Below, one piece after another: positions 4,876 through 5,869 of a stretch of DNA of 5,869 bases. Source of the stretch: Christensenella sp. UBA5399. GTDB lineage: Bacteria > Bacillota > Clostridia > Christensenellales > Christensenellaceae. How positions within the stretch are numbered: position 1 is the stretch's first letter; every line of letters begins with the position of its first letter. The notes under the pieces are model-generated. The model ran no database searches. It had not been told where the DNA came from and worked only from the letters and a program-made list of their open reading frames with translations. The stretch spans positions 17,233 to 23,101 of the forward strand of contig DHOD01000097.1 of assembly GCA_002407725.1 (NCBI GenBank), written 5' to 3'. The position numbers and the translations under genes were made by a program.

Positions 4876-5869
4876 ATGGCTTATTTCATTGATCTGTTTT
4901 CCCCTGAAACATATCGGGCGTTTGGTAAATCTGACCAAACAGTCTCGGGCTTCAGAGAACGCCAAAAAGGAATTGCTTCATCTGTCAAGCCGGGAGATAA
5001 ACTTATTTGTTATATGACAAAGCTGTCGCGTTGGGTTGGCGTTTTGGAAGTAACAAGCAATTTTTTTATTGACGATGCGCCTATATTTACGCAACCAATC
5101 GATCCTTTTACAGTGAGATTCAAAGTAAAGCAGGAATGCTGGCTGGCACCCGAATATGCAATTCCGATACGGGACGAAGTTTGCTGGGAAAAATTATCTT
5201 TTACAAGAAAACTGGCAAAAGGCAGTCTCGGGTGGACCGGAATGGTGAGGGGTATTTTGCGAAAGCTGGATGATCAAGATGGAGAATATTTGGAAAAGCT
5301 CTTGCTTGGACAAAAAGACATTCTTCGCAAATATGATCTTACGGAAGCTGATGAGAAAAAATTTAAGCTTTCAATCATAAAGACGCAAAACAGTCAAGTT
5401 ACTGTATCTGTTCCTGAAAACGAATCGCAAACAGGCAATACTGTGAGCCAGCAGCAAACAGAGCAGCGGGAGTCAATTAAAATGCAGGCGCTACTGGCCA
5501 AAATAGGCGAAAAGATGAAATTCAAAATATGGTTGCCAAAAAGTGATAGACAAAGAGTTGTAGAAATCTGGAAACCTGAGAAAAAACAGAACCTTTTGAG
5601 CCAACTTCCTCTTAATTACGATGAAGTTACTTTGGATACGGTTGAAAATATTGATGTTCTGTGGATTAAGGGGCGCTCAATTATGCGCGCTTTTGAAGTT
5701 GAGCATACGACTTCCATCTATTCAGGCATATTGAGAATGGCAGATCTTATGGCTTTGCAACCAAATCTCTCCATAAAAGCTCATATTGTTGCGCCAATTG
5801 AGCGGAAAGCAAAGGTGTTTTCAGAAATTTCAAGACCAGTTTTTGCGTTTGGCGTGCCCCCCAATCCTT
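4876..5869 (+). CDS. EVE-domain protein with putative nuclease-like C-terminus (partial, runs off the window)
   Basis: I read 331 codons from ATG 4876 to the edge without a stop; the 3' end is missing. Residues about 1-150 look like an EVE domain, a PUA-like fold that binds modified bases or RNA: MAYFIDLFSPETY (1-13), VKPGDKLICYMTKLSRWVGV (37-56), aromatic residues W53, W89, W104 and W120 as pocket candidates, LSFTR (107-111) and WTGMVRGIL (120-128). A Q/S/N/T-rich linker spans about 170-200. The C-terminal part has IDVLW (259-263), FEVEHT (273-278) and SIYSGILRMADL (280-291), then IVAP (304-307). An acidic Asp260 followed by Glu274-x-Glu276 on adjacent predicted strands resembles a PD-(D/E)XK nuclease core with Glu in place of the usual Lys; this is inference. 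GC and codon use are lower and more AT-biased than in the rhamnose genes, suggesting separate acquisition. I recognise the architecture as an uncharacterised family; function is not established. Confidence 0.85.
   Translation, partial: MAYFIDLFSPETYRAFGKSDQTVSGFRERQKGIASSVKPGDKLICYMTKLSRWVGVLEVTSNFFIDDAPIFTQPIDPFTVRFKVKQECWLAPEYAIPIRDEVCWEKLSFTRKLAKGSLGWTGMVRGILRKLDDQDGEYLEKLLLGQKDILRKYDLTEADEKKFKLSIIKTQNSQVTVSVPENESQTGNTVSQQQTEQRESIKMQALLAKIGEKMKFKIWLPKSDRQRVVEIWKPEKKQNLLSQLPLNYDEVTLDTVENIDVLWIKGRSIMRAFEVEHTTSIYSGILRMADLMALQPNLSIKAHIVAPIERKAKVFSEISRPVFAFGVPPNP

Noticed and set aside
4826..5017. 63-codon frame overlapping the start of the EVE-domain gene
   Set aside because: It is out of frame with the much longer 4876 frame, which has a strong ribosome site and recognisable EVE-like motifs.

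Overview
The window looks like a GC-rich member of the Bacillota (Clostridia-like). It carries the dTDP-L-rhamnose genes in the order rfbA-rfbC-rfbB-rfbD, which is common in Gram-positive wall and capsule loci. The genes are tightly packed, have purine-rich Shine-Dalgarno sites, and use TTG as well as ATG starts. The assignment rests on gene order, start-site style and codon use; no rRNA or tRNA is present to confirm it.

Layout, all on the + strand: rfbA (21-902), rfbC (924-1469) and rfbB (1487-2506) form a compact block with gaps of about 20 bases. A gap of about 350 bases follows. It contains a strongly self-complementary, multi-hairpin segment (about 2579-2692) and no convincing gene. rfbD follows (2858-3706); its stop codon lies inside the left arm of a long imperfect hairpin (3691-3737). 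A family 2 glycosyltransferase comes next (3845-4750, probable TTG start). After a short AT-rich spacer with palindromes and a possible promoter, the window ends inside a large open frame (4876 to the edge, 331 residues visible) with clearly lower GC and different codon use. It reads as an EVE (PUA-like) domain joined through a polar linker to a C-terminal region that may be a PD-(D/E)XK-type nuclease fold.

The first four enzymes convert glucose-1-phosphate and dTTP to dTDP-L-rhamnose: RfbA activates, RfbB dehydrates, RfbC epimerises and RfbD reduces. The glycosyltransferase probably adds a sugar, perhaps rhamnose, to a cell-surface polysaccharide. The last gene does not belong to this pathway. 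It looks like an accessory, possibly defence or modified-nucleic-acid-sensing, gene acquired next to the surface-polysaccharide locus, and it is the best candidate here for under-described biology.
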